64,000 bases of DNA from DASYQD01 sp963837455 (GTDB lineage Bacteria > Acidobacteriota > Thermoanaerobaculia > Multivoradales > JAIOJS01), in contig CAWINM010000002.1 in assembly GCA_963837455.1 (NCBI GenBank), positions 248,001-312,000 of the forward strand. The letters are read 5' to 3'. The translations under genes were made by a program, and so were the position numbers. The notes under the pieces are model-generated. The model saw only the letters and a list, made by a program, of their open reading frames with translations. It ran no database searches and had not been told where the DNA came from. This document shows, piece by piece, positions 37,579-48,904 of the stretch (the stretch's first letter is position 1; each line of letters opens with the position of its first letter).

Positions 37579-37871
37579 CAATCCCCGAGCCGGCGCAGGC
37601 CGCGTGCCATACTGATCGAGCTCGGCGAGCGGCTCCTCGGCGAGCGGCTCACCGCTGACGCGGCTCGCGTCGAGACTCCCCTCGGCGCGCTTTCGCAGCC
37701 GCCCTGGTGGGAGAGCACCCGCAGCATGAGGGAGCAGCACGGCGGACTCGGGCCGTAGGTCTTGCGTTTCCGCGGTCCTGCGGTGGGGTGGTCGCTGCTC
37801 TTGTCGACGATGCCTTGCGCAGACCACCTAGGAGGTGAGCCCTGATTCGACGGCGCCGCGCCGACCCGGCG
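37579..37871 (+). other. Leader region of the cyclic glucan synthase gene
   Basis: No gene was found in these 293 bp. It ends with a strong AGGAGG (37830-37835), followed six bases later by CTG (37842) and nine bases later by ATT (37845), both in frame with the synthase. The first ATG (37872) is 36 bases away. Direct repeats of GCTCGGCGAGCGGCTC-like sequence occur around 37619-37652. Confidence 0.45.
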
Positions 37872-40800
37872 ATGCCTCTCCGCGGCGAGCTGCTGAGCCT
37901 CGAGGGGCTCGAGGAGCGAGCGAAGACGCTCGCCGCCGCCTTCACGGTGCTACCGGCCTCGCGTGCGGGCGGGCACGACGCGATGCCGCGGCTGGATGAA
38001 AACCTCCGCGTCCTCGGTGCGGCGTATCGCGCCCTGGCTGAAGACGTCCACGGAGGCGTCGCGGTGGCGCCGGCCGCCGAGTGGCTGCTCGACAACTTTC
38101 ACCTCGTCGAGTCGGAGGCGCGTGCCGTGCGCCGGGATCTTCCCGTCCGTTACTACCGGACCTTGCCGAAGCTCGCGCCGCGTGAGCTCGCCGGCAAGGC
38201 CCGCATCCATGCGGTTGCGCTCGAGCTGATCCGGCACGGGGACGGCCGGCTCGACGCGGATCGCCTGACGCGTTTCTTCCTCGCCTTCCAGACCGTGGCG
38301 CCGTTGACGATCGGCGAGCTCTGGGCGATGCCCAGCATGCTCAAGCTGGGGCTCCTCGAGAACCTGCGGTTGCTGATCGACGGCATCGTCGCCGCGCGGG
38401 CGGCACGGCACCAGGCGGATACCGCACTCACGCGGCTGGAACGAGGTGAGCTTGCCGATCCTCTGGCCGGTTCTCTTCCCCACCCGCTCCCGACCGCCTT
38501 CGTGGCGCAGCTTCGACAGCGGATGCGCGAGTACGGCCCGCGCGTGTCCCACCTGGCTCGAGCGGTGGAGCAGGCGCTGGCCGCAGGAGAGACCACTCCC
38601 GAGGATGCGGTCCGTCACGAGAGTCAGCGCCAGGCCACCGACCAGGTCTCGACCGCCAACACGGTGACGAGCCTGAGGTTCTGTGCGACGTTCGATTGGA
38701 GCCGCTTCGTGGAGCGGGTCAGCCCGATGGAGGAGATCCTGCGACGGGACCCGTCGGGTGTGTACCCGCGAATGGACTTCGCCGGCCGGGACCGCTACCG
38801 GCACGCCGTGGAGGATCTCGCCGAGCCCACCGGCGAGGCGCAGGTTCGCGTAGCTCTGCGTACCGTCGAGAGCGCCCGCCGGGCCGCGGAGCGTCGGGGA
38901 GCCGGCGAGCGCGCGGCCCATGTCGGCTATCACCTGATCGGCGCGGGGCGACGCGATCTCGAGATCGACGTGGCGTACCGCCCGCGCCTCGTCGGTCGGT
39001 TCCGCCGCTGGGTCTTCGCCCATGCGACCGCGGCGTACGTCGGCGCCATCGCCCTGCTGAGCGGCTTGGGTGTGGGCGTCTCCTACGAGTACGCAGTCTC
39101 GGCAGGCGCCGCGACGATGGCGGTGGTGGCGGCCCTCCTCGCACTCGTCCCGGCGAGCGAGCTCGCGGTGCTCCTGGTGCAGCGCATCGTGGCTGCGCTG
39201 GTGCCGCCGCGCCGGCTGCCGCGCCTCGACTTCAGCGAGGGAATTCCCGAGAGCGCCCGCACGATGGTGGTGGTGCCCGTGCTGCTCGGCAGCGTGAAGG
39301 AGGTCGAGCGGCTGCTGGCACACCTGGAGGTGCAGGCGCTCGGCAACCTCGACCCGCGGATCCACTTCGCAGTGCTGAGCGATTTTCAGGACGCCCGCAC
39401 CCTGACTGTCGAAGGTGACGACGAGATCCTGAGCGCGGCGACGGCCGGCATCGAGGCGCTCAACCGCCGCCACGATCCCGATGAGGGCGGCCACTTCTAC
39501 CTGTTCCATCGTGATCGCCGGTGGAACCCGAAGCAGGGCGTCTTCATGGGCTGGGAGCGCAAGCGGGGCAAGCTCGAGGAGCTCAACCGCCGGCTACGGT
39601 CCGCCGCCGGCAGCGGATTCTCCGTCGAGGTCGGAGATCTCTCGATCCTGCCGACGGTGCGCTACGTGCTCACCCTCGACGCCGACACCCGCCTGCCGCG
39701 AGACGCCGCCAGGGCCCTCGTGGGGATCCTCGCCCACCCCCTGAACCGGCCCGTGGTCGACCCGGAGCTGCGCCGGGTCACGCAGGGCTACGGCATCCTG
39801 CAGCCGCGCGTGAGCGTCAACCTGGCGAGCGCCGCCGGGTCGCTCTTCGCGCGGGTGTACGCCGGCCACACCGGGGTCGATCCCTATACCACTGCCGTCT
39901 CCGACACCTACCAGGACCTGTTCGGCGAAGGGAGCTTCACCGGCAAGGGGCTGTACGACGTCGACGCCTTCCAGGCGACCGTGGGCTGGCGCGTGCCCGA
40001 GAACGCGCTGCTGTCGCACGATCTCTTCGAGGGCCTGTACGCCCGCACCGCGCTGGTCTCCGACGTGGAGGTCGTCGACGACTACCCCGCCAACGTCCTC
40101 GCGCACGCGCGGCGGCAGCACCGCTGGACCCGCGGGGACTGGCAGATCCTCCTCTGGCTCTTCCCGCTGGTGCCCACGCCCGAAGGCCTGGTGAAGAACC
40201 GGCTGCCATTCATCGGTCAGTGGAAAATCCTCGACAACCTGCGGCGCAGTCTGCTCGCACCATCGCTGCTCGCCTTCTTCGCCGCCGCCTGGACCGTGCT
40301 GCCGGGGAGCTCCCTGGCCTGGACGCTCGGCGGTCTCGCGGTGATCGCCTTCCCGCTCGTCGCGAGCTTCTTCCAGCTCCTCGAGCCGCCCCCCGTGCAC
40401 GAGCCGGCGCGCGTTCATCTGCGCGGCCTCGGGGAGGATCTGGGCACCGCCTGCGCGCAGGCGCTGCTGACGCTTGTCTTCCTGCCGTTCCACGCCTGGG
40501 AGATGGCGCACGCCATCGCCTTGACGCTCGTCCGCGTCGTCTTCACCCACCGCCGCCTGCTCGAGTGGGAGACGGCGGCCGCGCAGTCCGTACGGGCCGC
40601 TGGCCAGATGCGGGTGGGGATCCGCCCCTTTCTCGTCGCGATGGCGGCGAGCCCGATCGCGGCCCTGGCGCTCCTCGGTTTGGTGAGCGCCGTGCGTCCC
40701 TCCGTCGTGCCGCTGGCCCTGCCGTTCCTCGCCGCGTGGCTGGCGGCGCCGGCCTGTGCCTACTGGCTCAGCCACTCGACGGTGCCACAGCGGCGGCAGC

Positions 40801-43800
40801 TGACCGCACGGGACCACGATCTCCTGATGGAGGTGGCGCGCAAGACCTGGGCCTATTTCGAGGTCCTGGGTGGCCCCGAGGATCACTGGCTCCCGCCCGA
40901 CAACTTCCAGGAAGATCGAGAGCCCAAGGTGGCCCATCGGACCTCGCCGACCAACCTCGGGCTGGGTCTGCTCTCCACGCTGGCGGCGCACGATCTGGGA
41001 CTGCTGCCGGCGGAGGCGATGGTCGAGAGACTCGACCGGACGCTGACCACGGTCGAGGGGTTGGAGCGTTACCAGGGACACCTGCTGAACTGGTACGACA
41101 CCCAGACCCTCTCGCCACTGCTGCCGCGCTACGTGTCCACGGTGGACAGCGGCAACCTCGCGGGAGCGCTGCTGACCCTGGCGGAAGGATGCCGCCAGCT
41201 CGGCGCTTCGCGACCGGACCTCGAGTCACGCCTGTCCGACGTGGCCGATCGCGCGGCGGCGCTGGCGGACGGAATGAGCTTCGCCTTTCTCTACGACCGC
41301 CAGCGTCAGCTGTTCGTGATCGGCCACCGCCTGGCCGACGCCGGCGGGACGGGGCAGCCGGACCTCGCCTACTACGACCTCCTGGCCTCCGAGTCTCGCC
41401 TCGCGAGCTTCTTCGCCATCGCCAAGGGAGACGTTCCGCAGAGCCACTGGTTTCACCTCGGACGGCTGGTCGTCAGCGTGGCGGGCGTCCCGACGCTCGT
41501 CTCCTGGAGCGCGACGATGTTCGAGTACCTGATGCCGCTGCTGCTGATGCGAACCTATCGGGGGACGCTGCTCGACCAGAGCTGCCGCATGGTGGTCAGG
41601 AAGCAGATCCGGTACGGGCGCGAGCGGCACGTGCCGTGGGGAATCTCCGAGTCCGCCTACGATCTTGTCGACCGTCTCGGCAACTACCAGTACAAGGAGT
41701 TCGGCGTTCCGGGTCTGGGGTTGAAGCGCGGCCTGGCCGACGAGCTCGTCGTCGCTCCCTACGCCAGCGCGCTGGCCGCTCTCCTGGAGCCGGGCGATGC
41801 CGCGCGCAACCTGCGCCGCCTGACGCGAGCCGGAGCCGAGGGACCGTACGGGTACTACGACGCCATCGATTACACGCCGCGGGAGCCCGACGAGAGTGGC
41901 GACGCCACGCCGGCGCGATCGGGCGCCGCCGTCGTGGTGAAGATCCACCTGGCACACCACCAGGGTATGACCCTGGTGGCGATCGCCAACGTCCTCATGG
42001 GCGACGTGATGGTCGAGCGGTTTCACGCCGACCGGCGCATCCAGGCGACCGAGCTCCTCCTGCAGGAGCGGATCCCGCGCCAGGCGCCGGTGATCGAGCC
42101 GCATCCGGCCGAAGAGATGCGGCGCCAGCCGCGCGCCCCGGTGCGCACTCCGCGGCGCTTCCGCTCGCCCCACACGCCGTTCCCCCATGCGCAGATCCTC
42201 TCCAATGGCGGCTACGTCACGATCGTCACCAACGGCGGCGGCGGAACGAGCTTCTGCCGTGGACGTGCCGTGACGCGGTGGCGGGAGGACCGCACCCGTG
42301 ACCCCGGAAGCCTCTTCGTCTACTTGCGCGACGTCCACGGCGGTGCGGTGTGGTCAGCGGCCTACCAGCCCACGGCCAAGGAGCCCGAGAGCTACCTGGT
42401 GGAGTTCCTCGCCGAGAAGGCCACCTTCGAGCGGCTGGATGACGGCATCGCGACGCGTCTGGAGATCGCCGTCTCACCCGAAGACGACGCCGAGGTGCGG
42501 CGCGTCTCGCTCACGAACCGCAGTGCCCGCCCGCGGGAGATCGAGCTGACGAGCTACGTGGAGCTGAGTCTGGGGTCCCTCGCCGAAGACGTCGCCAGCC
42601 CGGCGTTCGGGAAGCTCTTCGTCGAGACCGAGTGGATCGCCGAGAACGCAGCGTTGCTGGCGCGGCGCCGGGCGCGCTCGCGTCAGGACCCGGCGCTGGT
42701 TGGATTCCACGTGCTCGCCATCGCTGGACCGACGCAGGCGCAAGTCGAGTGGGAGACCGACCGCATGCGCTTTCTGGGGCGCGGGCGCGGTCCCGATCGC
42801 CCGCAGGCCATGGACGGGCGCGCACTGTCGGGGACGACCGGGGCGGTGCTCGACCCGATCCTGAGCCTTCGCACCCGGCTGCGGCTCGAACCCGGCGGCT
42901 TCGTGCGCGTCTACTTCACTACCGGCGTGACCGCCGACGAGCCTGCCGCCCGCGCCTGCGCGCAGAAGTTCCACGACCACGGCGTCGCCGCTCGCGTCTT
43001 CGCCCTGGCCTTCACCCACGCGCAGGTGTCGCAGCGCCATCTGGGCATCTCCACCGAGGAGGCGCTGCTCTCCGAACGGCTCGCGTCGCGGGTCTTCTTC
43101 TCCGATGCCTCCCTGCGGGCCGACGGGGAGACCCTGGCGAAGAACACGCTCGGCCAGAGCGGCCTCTGGAAGTACGGGATCTCGGGCGACTTGCCGATCG
43201 TCCTCGTGCGCGTCAAGGAGCCGCCAGACGTGAAGCTCGTCGGACAGGTGCTGAGGGCCCACGAGCACTGGCGCCTCAAGGGGCTGCGCGCCGATGCGGT
43301 GATCGTCAACGAGCATGCGACCAGCTACCGCGACGAGATCGACGGGAATCTCCACCAGCTCATCGACGGAGGGCCGTGGAGTGCCTGGAGGGCCCAGCCC
43401 GGCGGCGTGTTCCTGCTTCGCGGCGATGCCATGCAGGAGGCCGAGAGGGTGCTCCTGAACGTGGTCTCGCAGGCGGTTCTCTCCGGCGAGGGAGGCACCC
43501 TGCAACAGCAGCTGGACCGCCCGCAGGGGCAGCCTCCGCTGCGGTCGGGCGTCATACCCACGGACGAAGCGCCGGAGGCGCAGGCGGCCGAGCCGCAAGG
43601 GGAGGCACCGCCGCTGCTTCTCGGCAACGGTCTCGGCGGCTTCGCCCGGGACGGTGGCGAGTACGTGGTTGTCCTCGAAGGCGACCGGGAGACGCCGCTT
43701 CCCTGGGTCAACGTGCTCGCCAACCCGCGCTTCGGGAGCATCGTGACCACCTCCGGGTCGGCCCACACCTGGTCGGAGAACAGCCGGGACAATCGTCTCA

Positions 43801-46092
43801 CGCCGTTCGCCAACGATGCGGTCACCGACCCGACCGCAGAAGCGATCTTCGTCCGCGACGAGGAGAGCGGCGCCGTGTGGGGTGCCACGCCGGCCCCCCT
43901 CGAGCGCACGCCGCGCTCGCCGCGCTGGGTGGTGCGCCACGCTGCGGGCGTGACGCGCTTCTCTCGCTCCGGGCGCGGCATCGCGCAGGAGCTGGCGGTC
44001 TTCGTGGCGCGGGACGCGCCGATCAAGCTGTCCCTGCTCACCCTGACCAACCGCTCCGCCCGGCCGCGCCGCCTCAGCCTCTTCTCGTACAACGAATGGC
44101 TCCTCGGCCCACCCATCGCGAGCGGCCCGAGGTTCGTCGCCACGGAGCTCGACGGCGCGACCGGCGCGGTGCTGGCGCGCGACGTCTACAGCTCGGAGAG
44201 CGAGCGCGTCGCGTTTGCCGCCGCCAGCGAGCCGCTGCTCTCCGCCACCGGCGACCGCCTGGAGTTCCTCGGCCGCAACGGCTCCCTGTCGCGTGCGGCC
44301 GCCCTCGAGCGACCGCTGCTCGCCAACCGCTTCGGCGCCGGCCTCGACCCGTGCGCGGCCCTGCAGGCGGCGATCGATCTCGAGCCCGGCGCGACGCGGC
44401 GCGTGGTGTTCGTTCTCGGGCAGGGGCGGGACGCCGCGGAGGCCGGTGCGCTGTTGCGGCGGTTCGCGGGAGAGGGCGGCGTGGCGGCAGCCGAGGCCGA
44501 GCTGCGTCGGGGTCGAGGCGTTCTGGGAGGAGACGCTCGGCGCCGTGCGCGTCACCACGCCCGACGATTCCTTCGACATCCTGGTCAACCGGTGGCTGCT
44601 CTATCAGGACCTGGCGTGCCGGCTGTGGGCGCGCTCCGGCTACTCCCAGTCGAGCGGCGCCTACGGCTTCCGTGACCAGCTACAGGACGTGCTGGCGCTC
44701 TGCTACACGCGGCCGGACCTCACGCGCGAGCACCTCCTGCGAGCGGCCGCACGCCAGTTCGTGGAGGGGGACGTCCAGCACTGGTGGAACGCTCCGGGCG
44801 GGCAGGGGATCCGGACCCGCTGCTCGGACGATCTGCTCTGGCTCCCCTACGCGACCGCCGAATACGTCAAGGCGACGGGGGACCGCGCGGTCCTCGACGA
44901 GCGGGTGCCCTTCCTCGAGGCGCCTGCCGTCCCTCCCGGAGAGCCCGAGGCCTACGGGGTGCCGGCCGTCGCCGGCGAGACGGGCACGCTGTTCGAACAC
45001 TGCCTGAGGGCCGTCGATCGGGCACTCACCGCCGGCGCGCACGGTCTGCCGTTGATCGGCAGCTGCGACTGGAACGACGGCTTCAGCAACGTCGGCCCCG
45101 AGGGTCACGGCGAGAGCATCTTCGTCGGCTGGTTCCTTCACGCCGTCCTGGGAGCGTTGGTCCCCCTCTGCGAGGAGCGCAGGGAGGCGCCCCGCGCGGC
45201 GCGCTTCCGCGCCGAGCGAGAGCGTCTGGCGGTGATGCTGGAGCAGAGTTGGGACGGCGAGTGGTACCGGCGCGCCTACTTCGACGACGGCACGCCGCTA
45301 GGGTCGTCGCAGAACGACGAAGGGAAGATCGACTCGGTGGCCCAGACCTGGGCGGTGCTGTCGGGCGCCGCGCCGGCCAAGCGTGCCGAGCGCGCCATGG
45401 GTGCGGTGCGCGCCCACCTGGTGCGGCGTGGCGCGGGCGTCATCCTGCTGCTGTCGCCGCCCTTCGATCGCACGGCTCTCGAACCGGGATACATCAAGGG
45501 CTACATCCCGGGGATCCGCGAGAACGGAGGGCAGTACACGCACGCGGCGGCGTGGGTGGTGCTCGCGCTCACTCGCCTCGGCAGCGGCGACGAAGCGGTC
45601 GAGCTCTTCCACATGTTGAATCCCATCAACCACTCGCGAGAAGCGAGCGAGGTCGAGCGCTACATGGCCGAGCCATATGCGGTCGCCGGCGACGTCTACG
45701 ACCATCCGGCGCACCGCGGCCGCGGCGGCTGGACCTGGTACACCGGTTCGGCCGGCTGGCTCTACCGGGTGGCGCTCGCAGGGATCCTCGGGCTCGAGCG
45801 CCGCGGTGCCCACTTCGCGCTGAACCCGTGCATCCCGTCGTCCTGGCCCAGCTGCTCCGTCGCATGGCGCTTCGGGAAGGCGAGTTACACGATCGGCATC
45901 GAGAACCCGGAGCAACGCTGTGGCGGCGTGGCGCTGGTGGAGCTCGACGGAGCTCCCGTCGACCCCACGGCGATTCCGTTCGTCGACGACGGGCTCGCCC
46001 ATCGAGTCCGGGCGGTGCTCGGCACGGTCCGCGACCTGCCGGCGAGCCCCGCCCGCCGCCGGGTCGGCCACGCCAGCGCCCGCAAGCACTGA
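37872..46092 (+). CDS. ndvB: Cyclic beta-1,2-glucan synthase (NdvB type), one frameshift
   Basis: About 2,740 codons. An N-terminal helical domain (1-370) precedes membrane helices (about 380-440), the GT84 glycosyltransferase with LTLDADTRLP (about 602) and RRQHRWTRGDWQ (about 745-756), and further helices (about 790-835 and 915-970). A glycoamylase-like domain follows (from HDLLMEVARKTWAYFE, about 975), then two GH94-type carbohydrate-binding parts and the C-terminal GH94 domain with SCDWNDGFSNVG (about 2397), the catalytic Asp. It makes cyclic beta-1,2-glucans from UDP-glucose and exports them to the periplasm, usually for osmoadaptation or host contact. Conserved sequence shifts frame at GGGG 44509-44512 (ELRRG then VEAFWEETLG); dropping one G repairs it. 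ATG 37872 lacks a ribosome site; CTG 37842 may be the true start. Confidence 0.9.
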
Positions 46093-46254
46093 GACGCGGC
46101 TCGGCTTCGGGGCGACATGCCTCCGCGGTTGGCAGGCGAGTCGCCGATCGACGCGACGGGCCAACCTGCTGGCTCCGAGGGCTCAGATGGCGTGCCGCGC
46201 CGCGGCAGGCCCGGGCAGCCGGCACGGGCGGCGTGCGCCGTGCGCGCCGAGGGG

Positions 46255-46842
46255 TCAGCCGACGGCACCCTGGTCGCCGGCAGGCGCGTTGAGGATCCTG
46301 TGCACCTGGGCGATGTGCTCGCGATTGTGGGCGTGCAGGAGGATGGCGTAGGCCTTCCAGTCGAAACGCTCGACCCAGGTGACCGGCTGCAGGTGACCCT
46401 CCGGATCGGCGCACTTGACCACCATTTGGACCGCTGCGGTGGCGGCGAGGGGAAGGGCGTCGGTGGCTCGCGCGAGCTGGTCGACGATGTTCTCGTGGAC
46501 CGTCCGGAGCTGCAGGCGCAGGGCCTGCCAGTCGAGGTCGAGCGGGGCGGCGGACTGCAGGCTGGCGGGGATGGCATCGTCGACGGAGTCGCCGGCCAGC
46601 AGGTGGGCGAGCTGGCCGACCGCCGGCCGTTCGCTCTCAACGAGGTGGTCCACGACCACCTGGACGGACCAGGCCGAGGTGGCGCGATGCTCGCGCGCCA
46701 CAGCGCTCGGGATGGTGTCGAGCAGAGCCTCGAGCTCGCGGTAGGTAGCCGCGACGCGCGTGCGAATCGACTCGACGGGCGCGTCGGTGCCACGCAGTCG
46801 TGCGTAGGCGAGGGCTCTCTTCTGTTCGGGAAGCAGCGACAT
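46255..46842 (-). CDS. DinB-family putative metalloprotein
   Basis: A 195-residue four-helix protein. The DinB superfamily's three metal-binding histidines are visible in VDHLVESE and in LLHAHNREHIAQVHRIL. The starting helices (SIRTRVAATYRELEALLDTI) and SAWSVQVVVDHLVE match the fold. Such proteins bind divalent metal; several are thiol-dependent transferases, but no substrate is suggested here. GAGTGATCC precedes the ATG, a weak ribosome site. The 162 bp toward the convergent glucan synthase gene holds no gene. Confidence 0.82.
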   Translation of the reverse strand: MSLLPEQKRALAYARLRGTDAPVESIRTRVAATYRELEALLDTIPSAVAREHRATSAWSVQVVVDHLVESERPAVGQLAHLLAGDSVDDAIPASLQSAAPLDLDWQALRLQLRTVHENIVDQLARATDALPLAATAAVQMVVKCADPEGHLQPVTWVERFDWKAYAILLHAHNREHIAQVHRILNAPAGDQGAVG

Positions 46843-46904
46843 GTTGGATCACTCCCTTCGGATGGCCACGGCCCCTGTCGTCCCCTCGCCCACCCCACCC
46901 GCCC

Positions 46905-47786
46905 TCAGGGCAGCCAGAACCCCAGCGTTCCCGACTCGAACCCGTCGCTGAGCAGGTCGCCGCACAGCGGCAGCTGGGCCGCCGTCGCCTGGCTGGTGCC
47001 GGGGGCGAAGGAGACGTCGCTCACCACCACGGCGTGATGGTTCGCGTCGGTGACGCGGAAGGTGTACGGCCCGCTGTCGCCGCCGGGAGTCTCCCAGAGG
47101 AAGTAGTTGTAGTCGGTGCGCGGCAGGCTCACCCACGAGGGGCCCTGCTGCAGCTCGAGGCTGGCGACGGCGTAGCGGTGGTCGCGCACCTGGGTGGCCA
47201 CCCACCAGGGGTTGGCGTCGGCGTGGAAGGCGATGGCGAGGTTGCCGACCTCGGGGCAGGCGATGGTCTCCCAGTCGATCGCCACCACGCCCCACACCGG
47301 GTCGGCGACGGCGGCGAAGGCGGCGCGGCTGAGGTCGAGGTGGCCGCTGTCGCCGCACCACTGCTCGTTGCCGGCGTAGGGGCAGAGGTCGACGGCCTGC
47401 ACGATGACCGTGCCGCGCGGGCCGGTGACGCGCAAGCAACGGCCGCAGAACGCGCTGCCGGCGTAGTCGGGCTCATTGACGGCGGCGATGAGCGCGTTCG
47501 CCGGGTTGGCGAACGGCAGGCCGCAGGCGCCGATGCCGTTGAAGTCGTAGAAGGTGGCGCGTCCTCCGACCCCGAGCTGGCAGCTGCCGCCGGGGTCGCA
47601 CGCCGGGTCGCCCGGATGGACGCAAGGGGCGCCGGCGGAGCCGCCACCCACGCAGACGCCGGCTGCCGCGGGCTCGACGATCTTCCCCGGGCAGCTGGTG
47701 CCGGCCGCGGCCGGCAGGGCGGAGAGCGCCCCGGCGACCAGCAGCACCCCCGCGCCAGCGCGCCGGCAGCCGCCGCGCCAGCTCAT
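46905..47786 (-). CDS. Bacterial expansin (EXLX-like) with C-terminal tag
   Basis: A 293-residue exported protein. Signal peptide (AGAGVLLVAGALSALPAAAG), a Cys-rich linker (40-72), then a double-psi beta-barrel: GRATFYDFNGIGACGLP, SAFCGRCLRVTGPRG, VIVQAVDLCPYAG, and SGHLDLSRAAFAAVAD with the conserved Asp. The second, CBM63-like domain has WWVATQVRDHRYAVASLELQ and FLWETPGGDSGPYTFRVTD. The protein ends LLSDGFESGTLGFWLP. Expansins loosen cellulose or cell-wall networks without hydrolysis and are found in soil bacteria that contact plants. Its start overlaps the stop of the HD-domain gene by four bases. Confidence 0.85.
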   Translation of the reverse strand: MSWRGGCRRAGAGVLLVAGALSALPAAAGTSCPGKIVEPAAAGVCVGGGSAGAPCVHPGDPACDPGGSCQLGVGGRATFYDFNGIGACGLPFANPANALIAAVNEPDYAGSAFCGRCLRVTGPRGTVIVQAVDLCPYAGNEQWCGDSGHLDLSRAAFAAVADPVWGVVAIDWETIACPEVGNLAIAFHADANPWWVATQVRDHRYAVASLELQQGPSWVSLPRTDYNYFLWETPGGDSGPYTFRVTDANHHAVVVSDVSFAPGTSQATAAQLPLCGDLLSDGFESGTLGFWLP

Positions 47787-48403
47787 GGCTGGCCGGGCTC
47801 CCCGGCGCCGGGGCCACCGTTCGCAAACAGCGCGTCGATCATCGGCTCGAGCTGGGCCCAGAGGGCGGGGCAGGCACGGCCGATGACGTGATTGGTGGCC
47901 TTCACCTGCTCGGCAACGACGCCGTTCTCGCGCCAGCTGCGGGCGCCGCCGCGGAGGTTCTGCAGCACCGGCATCATGCGGTCGACGGCGCGCGCGAAGT
48001 GGGCCTCGGGAGTCTCCTGGTCCTCGTACTCGCGCCAGCGTGCCAGCAGGCGTTCTCCCTGCTCGGGCGCGAGCAGGCCGAAGATGCGTGCCGCCGCGGC
48101 GGCCTCGAGCTCGGCAGTGGCGACGGGGTCGCGAGAGTACACGAAGTGGTCGCCGCAGTCGATCTCGGGAATGTCGTGGACGAGCAGGATCTCCAGCACG
48201 CGCTGCAGGTCGACGGGCTGGGCGCTGTGGTGCACCAGCAGCAGCGCCACCACGGCGAGCTGCCAGGAGTGCTCGGCGGAGTTCTCGTAGCGCTCGAGGC
48301 CGACCGGCCGTGTCCGCCGCAGCACCGCCTTGAGGCGGTCGAGCTCGACGGCGAAGTCGAGGATGCGCGCCAGGTCGTCTGCGGGGGGAGTCGTCGGCTG
48401 CAT
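47783..48403 (-). CDS. HD-domain hydrolase (YfbR/HDDC2-like 5'-nucleotidase)
   Basis: A 206-residue protein. The HD metal ligands are spread as in HDDC2/YfbR: NSAEHSWQLAVVALLLVHH (His), LVHDIPEIDCGD (His-Asp) and FARAVDRMMPVLQN (Asp). Relatives hydrolyse 5'-deoxynucleotide monophosphates using a divalent metal in the cytosol. It is tightly packed: two bases after the phosphatase stop and overlapping the expansin start, so the three genes are one transcription unit, although the expansin acts outside the cell. Confidence 0.87.
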   Translation of the reverse strand: MQPTTPPADDLARILDFAVELDRLKAVLRRTRPVGLERYENSAEHSWQLAVVALLLVHHSAQPVDLQRVLEILLVHDIPEIDCGDHFVYSRDPVATAELEAAAAARIFGLLAPEQGERLLARWREYEDQETPEAHFARAVDRMMPVLQNLRGGARSWRENGVVAEQVKATNHVIGRACPALWAQLEPMIDALFANGGPGAGEPGQP

Positions 48404-48405
48404 GG

Positions 48406-48825
48406 CTATCCCAGCGCCTGCAGGTGGGCGGCGAACACCTCGTTGAACAGCGCCCCCGGACGGCAGCGCCGCAGGTGCTGCACGACGTCGGCCCCGGGCA
48501 TGCCGAGGCGGTTGAGGATGAGGCCCGCCACCAGCGCCGAACGGTTGAAGCCCATGCCGCAGTGGGAGACCACCTTGTGGCCGGAGCCGACGAGGCGGGC
48601 GCCGAGGTCGACGACGGCCTCGAGCTTCACCAGCTCGGGGAGCTCCTCGTCGTAAATCGGGAAGTAGACGTAGAGCATCTGGTTGGGGACCGTCGGCACG
48701 CCGATGTCGAGGCCTCCCTCGAGGTCGATCACGGCGTCGATGCCGCGCTCGAGCAGGGGGGCCCAGTCGGCGATCACCGGTGAGATGAACAGGCGGCCAG
48801 CCTCATCGACCTGGCACAGGCTCAT
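48406..48825 (-). CDS. Dual-specificity-type protein phosphatase
   Basis: A 139-residue cytosolic phosphatase. The P-loop HCGMGFNRS fits HCx5R (in VVSHCGMGFNRSALVAGLIL), and the general-acid loop may be YFPIYDEELPE. Short DSP-like enzymes of this type remove phosphate from Tyr/Ser or from small molecules. It is first in a three-gene unit with the HD hydrolase and the expansin. The upstream 79 bp to the membrane-protein gene contain its promoter or read-through. Confidence 0.87.
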   Translation of the reverse strand: MSLCQVDEAGRLFISPVIADWAPLLERGIDAVIDLEGGLDIGVPTVPNQMLYVYFPIYDEELPELVKLEAVVDLGARLVGSGHKVVSHCGMGFNRSALVAGLILNRLGMPGADVVQHLRRCRPGALFNEVFAAHLQALG

Positions 48826-48904
48826 GGCTTAGATCTAACCACGAGTGGCGCCGCGCGACGCCCGGCGGCCGCCGAGAGCCGCCGCGGCGTACGCCGCGGA
48901 GCGC

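Noticed and set aside
38446..44588. Several long open frames on both strands inside the glucan synthase region
   Set aside because: They overlap a gene with complete domain evidence and show only GC-bias composition.
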